Under the pieces are notes generated by a model. That model was given only the letters and a program-made list of their open reading frames with translations, ran no database searches and was not told the origin of the DNA. Made by a program: the position numbers and the translations under genes. Source: Gemmatimonadota bacterium (GTDB taxonomy: Bacteria > Gemmatimonadota > Gemmatimonadetes > Gemmatimonadales > Gemmatimonadaceae). From it: 64,000 nt of DNA. Shown in pieces: positions 60,894 through 64,000 of the stretch. Each line of letters begins with the position of its first letter. Positions within the stretch are counted from its first letter, which is position 1. The stretch covers positions 1 to 64,000 of the forward strand of contig JADKAQ010000017.1 of the NCBI GenBank assembly GCA_016719105.1, written 5' to 3'.

Positions 60894-62369
60894 ATGCGTC
60901 ATCGGTTTTCCCTCGTCGCCGCCGGCGCCGTCCTGCTCGCCGCCTGCAGCGCCCCCGCCCCCGTTCCCTCATCCGCCGAGCCTAACGACGACGCGGCCGT
61001 GGGCCGCGTGACCGCGGGGCTCCGTTCGCAGCTGACGGTCAAGGGGGCGCCGGCGATCACGTACACGCTCGCCGAGCGCATGGCGCATCACAAGGTCCCC
61101 GGCGTCTCCATTGCCGTGGTCGACAACGGGCGCATCGTGTGGGCGCGCGGGTACGGGCTCAAGGCGCTGGGGACGGCCGACTCCGTGGATGCGAACACGC
61201 TCTTCCAGGCGGCGTCGATCAGCAAGCCGGTGGCGGCGAGCGGGATGTTGCGGCTGGTGGAGGAGGGGAAGCTCGCGCTCGACACACCGGTCAACGACTA
61301 CCTCAAGAGCTGGAAGCTCCCCGAGAACCCGTTCACCGCGAAGGAGAAGGTCACGCTGCGGCGCATCGCCTCGCATAACGCGGGGCTGACGGTGCACGGC
61401 TTTCCGGGTTACGCGGCGACCGACTCCGTCCCCACGGTGCCGCAGCTGCTGGACGGCACCAAGCCGGCCAATACCGCGGCGGTGCGTGTCGACACCTTCC
61501 CCGGCGCGATCTCCCGCTACTCGGGGGGCGGCATCACCATCGAGCAGCTCGTGATGACCGACGTGACGGGCGAGCCGTTCCCCGCGCTGCTCAAGCGCCT
61601 CGTCCTCGACCCGGTCGGGATGACCAACAGCGGCTACGACCAGCCGCTCTCGGCGGCCCGGGCGCCGCAGGCGGCCGCGGGGTATCGCCCCGACGGCAAG
61701 ATGGTCGAGGGACGGTGGCACACCTACCCCGAGATGGCGGCTGCCGGGCTTTGGACCACCCCGAGCGACCTGATGAAGTGGTCGATCGAGATCGCTGCGG
61801 CACGCGCCGGCACGTCGACCAAGGTGCTGTCGCAGAAGATGGCGACCGAGATGCTGACGTCGCAGAAGGAGGCGTTTGGCCTGGGCCCCGCCCTCGGTGG
61901 CAAGGGGGCCGGCTTCAACTTCGGGCACGGCGGCGCCAACGAGGGCTACCGGGCGCAGATGACGTACTTCCCGGAGTTAGGGAAGGGGGCGGCGGTCATG
62001 ACCAACAGCGACAATGGGTCGGCGCTGGCGCAGGAGATCCTCTTCGCCATCGCGGCCGAGTACAAGTGGGCCGACTTCGGGCCGCGGGAGATCGCCCCGA
62101 TCGCTGTGGACTCGACGGCGCTCCAGGCGTTCGTCGGCTCGTTCGCGGTCGACGCCCCCTTCAAGGTGCGCGCCTCGGTGGTGCGCGTGGGGGGGAAGCT
62201 CTACCTCGAGGAGCCGCAGTTCATCCCGCGCACCGAGGTGCTCTTCCTGGCGCCCAACAAGGCCATCGCCCTCGAATCGGGGATGGAGTTCAGCTTCGGT
62301 ACCGATGCCAAGGGGAGCGTGGACCGTATCGAGATTCCTGGCGTGCCCCCACTCAAGCGTTCCCGATAG
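60894..62369 (+). CDS. Serine hydrolase, beta-lactamase/class C-like lipoprotein
   Basis: 491 residues, lipobox LLAAC near residue 17. SxxK is SISK (Ser108, Lys111) after NTLFQAA. The second motif is YSGGG where YxN is usual, and the third is HGG (FNFGHGGANEGY). Other blocks: GVSIAVVDNGRIVWARGYG, SHNAGLTVHGFPGY and GLWTTPSDLMKWSIEIA. A C-terminal lipocalin-like domain (about 400-491) follows. The family includes esterases, D-aminopeptidases and penicillin-binding relatives, so beta-lactam hydrolysis cannot be assumed. The ATG at 60894 is fixed by the lipoprotein signal. Confidence 0.9.
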   Translation: MRHRFSLVAAGAVLLAACSAPAPVPSSAEPNDDAAVGRVTAGLRSQLTVKGAPAITYTLAERMAHHKVPGVSIAVVDNGRIVWARGYGLKALGTADSVDANTLFQAASISKPVAASGMLRLVEEGKLALDTPVNDYLKSWKLPENPFTAKEKVTLRRIASHNAGLTVHGFPGYAATDSVPTVPQLLDGTKPANTAAVRVDTFPGAISRYSGGGITIEQLVMTDVTGEPFPALLKRLVLDPVGMTNSGYDQPLSAARAPQAAAGYRPDGKMVEGRWHTYPEMAAAGLWTTPSDLMKWSIEIAAARAGTSTKVLSQKMATEMLTSQKEAFGLGPALGGKGAGFNFGHGGANEGYRAQMTYFPELGKGAAVMTNSDNGSALAQEILFAIAAEYKWADFGPREIAPIAVDSTALQAFVGSFAVDAPFKVRASVVRVGGKLYLEEPQFIPRTEVLFLAPNKAIALESGMEFSFGTDAKGSVDRIEIPGVPPLKRSR

Positions 62370-62411
62370 GACGCGTCCGCCGATGGCACCGGGATCGTGT
62401 GGTCGCGCGCC

Positions 62412-63806
62412 CTAGGGCGAGAAGGCGACCACCTTTCCCGGGTTCATCAGGTTGCCGGGGTCGAGCGCCCGCTTGATCGCCCGCATGGCGGGGAGGAGGT
62501 CGCCGTGCTCCTTGGCCAGCGACCCCATCTTCCCCACGCCGACGCCGTGCTCACCGGTGCACGTGCCGCCGCAGGCGATGGCACGTGCCACCAGTCGGTC
62601 GTTGGCGTCGCGCGCCACGGCGACCGTCGACTCGTCGTTAGGGTCGACGAGCATGAGGAGATGGAAGTTGCCGTCGCCCACGTGCCCCACGAGCGGCGCG
62701 ACGATCCCCAGCGCTTCGATGTCCGCCCGCGTCTCGCGGATGACCGCTGCCAGGTGCGATACCGGGACGCAGACGTCGGTCGTCCACGCGCGAAAGCCGG
62801 GACGCATCGCCAGCCCGGCGTAGTAGACCTTGTGCCGCGCCTCCCACAACCGGGTCCGGGCATCCTCGGTCGTCGCCGAATCGTGCACGCGGCCGGCATG
62901 ATGGGCGATGATCTCGTGCACGGCCTCCAACTGCTCGGCGATCGCCGCCGCGGAGTAGGCGTGCAGCTCGAGGAAGACCATCGGGCACTCGGGATATCCG
63001 AGTCCGCTCAGCTGGTTCACCGCCCGCACCGTCATGGCGTCGAGCAACTCGATGCGCGCCAGCGGGACGCCGCACTGCAGGAGGGCCACCACGGCATGCA
63101 CCGCGTCGTCGATCGACGCGAAGGCGCAGACGGCGGCGGCGATGGCGTCGGGGACGGGATGCAGGCGCAGCGTCACCTCGGTGATCACGCCTAACGTCCC
63201 CTCGCTCCCCACCATGAGGCGGGTGAGGTCGTAGCCGGCCGATGACTTGCGCGCGCGCCCCCCGGTGCGCACCACACTGCCGTCGGCCATCACGACGGTG
63301 AGCCCGAGGACGTTCTCGCGCATCGTCCCATAGCGCACCGAGGTCGTCCCCGAGGCGCCGGTGGCCGTCATCCCGCCGATCGTGGCGTCGGCCCCCGGGT
63401 CGACAAAGAAGGTCGCCCCGGTCCCCGCCAGCGCTTTCGTCAGCTGCAAACGCGTGACTCCTGCCTGCACCGTCACGTCCATGTCCTCGACGCTGGTGCG
63501 CAGGATGCGGTTCATGCGCGAGAGGTCGACCGTCACCCCGCCTTCCACCGCCGCCACATGTCCCTCGAGCGACGAGCCGGCGCCGTACGCGATGACGGGG
63601 GCGTCGTGCTCGGCACAGGCACGGACGATCGCGCTCACCTCGTCGGTGCTCTCGGGGTAGACGACCACGTCGGGGGGCGCTGCGGCGAGGTGCGTTTCCC
63701 CGCGGCCGTGCTGCAGCAACTCCGACTCGGCGCGGGTCCAGCGGTCGCCGAGGATGGTCGCGAGGGTGTCGAGCAGGGCGGGAAGGTCGCGCGTGCGGGA
63801 GGACAT
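62412..63806 (-). CDS. FAD-linked oxidase, D-lactate dehydrogenase/GlcD type
   Basis: 464 residues of the vanillyl-alcohol-oxidase fold. The FAD-binding half shows VVVYPESTDEVSAIVRACAE, VIAYGAGSSLEGHVAAVEGG and DPGADATIGGMTATGASGTT. The cap half shows VGSEGTLGVITEVTLRLHP, then VGHVGDGNFHLLMLVDP and CGGTCTGEHGVGVGKMG, and ends RALDPGNLMNPGKV. The GHVGDGNFH and GEHGVG motifs are those of D-lactate and D-2-hydroxyglutarate/glycolate dehydrogenases. It would oxidise a D-2-hydroxyacid and pass electrons to quinone or cytochrome. The ATG at 63806 matches mature cytoplasmic members; no signal peptide. No GlcE/GlcF partner within the window. Confidence 0.93.
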   Translation of the reverse strand: MSSRTRDLPALLDTLATILGDRWTRAESELLQHGRGETHLAAAPPDVVVYPESTDEVSAIVRACAEHDAPVIAYGAGSSLEGHVAAVEGGVTVDLSRMNRILRTSVEDMDVTVQAGVTRLQLTKALAGTGATFFVDPGADATIGGMTATGASGTTSVRYGTMRENVLGLTVVMADGSVVRTGGRARKSSAGYDLTRLMVGSEGTLGVITEVTLRLHPVPDAIAAAVCAFASIDDAVHAVVALLQCGVPLARIELLDAMTVRAVNQLSGLGYPECPMVFLELHAYSAAAIAEQLEAVHEIIAHHAGRVHDSATTEDARTRLWEARHKVYYAGLAMRPGFRAWTTDVCVPVSHLAAVIRETRADIEALGIVAPLVGHVGDGNFHLLMLVDPNDESTVAVARDANDRLVARAIACGGTCTGEHGVGVGKMGSLAKEHGDLLPAMRAIKRALDPGNLMNPGKVVAFSP

Positions 63807-64000
63807 GTCGGGCACGATACGGGACGTCGCGCCGCTGTCAACACGGGCCGTCGCCACGTCCCATGTTACCCAGCGGCCAGCGCGCCAGTGGTTGCGCCGT
63901 GCGCCCCTTGGAGTGACAATCGGGGGCCTCGGCGCGCACGCTGCCGCGGCGATCCCCGACGGCGGACGCTCCCGCCTCACCCCACCAGCCGACCTTTTCC

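Noticed and set aside
60895..62369. Beta-lactamase resistance gene
   Set aside because: It has SxxK but the other motifs and the C-terminal domain match the broad serine hydrolase group; resistance cannot be inferred.

Overview
This is about 64 kb of a high-GC (roughly two-thirds or more G+C by eye) bacterial chromosome. Many short secreted or lipoprotein genes, a quinoprotein dehydrogenase, a DUF5916 protein, a Ser/Thr kinase fused to a TolB-like/TPR region, few clear Shine-Dalgarno sites and several GTG starts all suggest a Gemmatimonadota-like soil bacterium. That placement is inference from gene content. No rRNA, tRNA, CRISPR array, insertion sequence or phage gene was seen.

Positions 1-14300 hold a disrupted alpha/beta-hydrolase gene (64-1077), then ten genes on the minus strand that read as one transcription unit, from 14263 down to 1177. 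In transcription order they are a chrB-like gene, DUF1259, DUF5916, a His-rich secreted protein, TolC, an RND adaptor, a CusA/CzcA-type pump, HupE/UreJ, a small transmembrane anchor and DUF4198. Together they look like a heavy-metal or oxyanion sensing and efflux operon. A perfect 10-bp inverted repeat containing a Fur-like box lies directly before its first start codon. Two genes of this unit (DUF4198, chrB) carry one extra base in a G/C homopolymer, more likely sequence error than decay.

Positions 14300-20000 contain a degenerate 21-bp tandem array encoding a heptapeptide pattern, fused to a conserved but unnamed module. Two secreted proteins of unknown role, a 417-bp block made almost only of G and C (including 82 consecutive G), a Spy/LTxxQ-like lipoprotein and a small membrane protein follow. 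Positions 20000-31700 hold a lipoprotein with a C-terminal module seen again at 49-52 kb, an M19-like peptidase with altered metal ligands, a VOC protein, a PQQ/cytochrome c dehydrogenase, a chemoreceptor with a sigma-28-like promoter, and an NAD-epimerase plus gamma-glutamyltransferase operon ended by an intrinsic terminator.

Positions 31700-41100 hold small DUF1801, DUF1569 and VOC genes, a CocE/NonD hydrolase, a Ser/Thr kinase, a HEAT-repeat protein, a metzincin protease with eight 54-residue FG-GAP-like repeats, and a membrane protein behind a palindrome-overlapped promoter. Positions 41100-64000 are mostly metabolic and envelope genes: amidohydrolase, a truncated DsrE-like remnant beside a second G/C-only block, NTF2-like and DHCW cupin proteins, acyl-CoA synthetase, metallophosphatase, enoyl-CoA hydratase-like protein, Ig-repeat lipoprotein, OafA-type acyltransferase, class I fumarase, CcdC-like protein, choice-of-anchor I protein, alpha/beta hydrolase, beta-lactamase-like serine hydrolase and an FAD-linked D-lactate/glycolate-type dehydrogenase.

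Across the window the 7-mer CCTAACG (or its complement) recurs about 37 times, both in genes and between them, well above a composition-based expectation of about 7.
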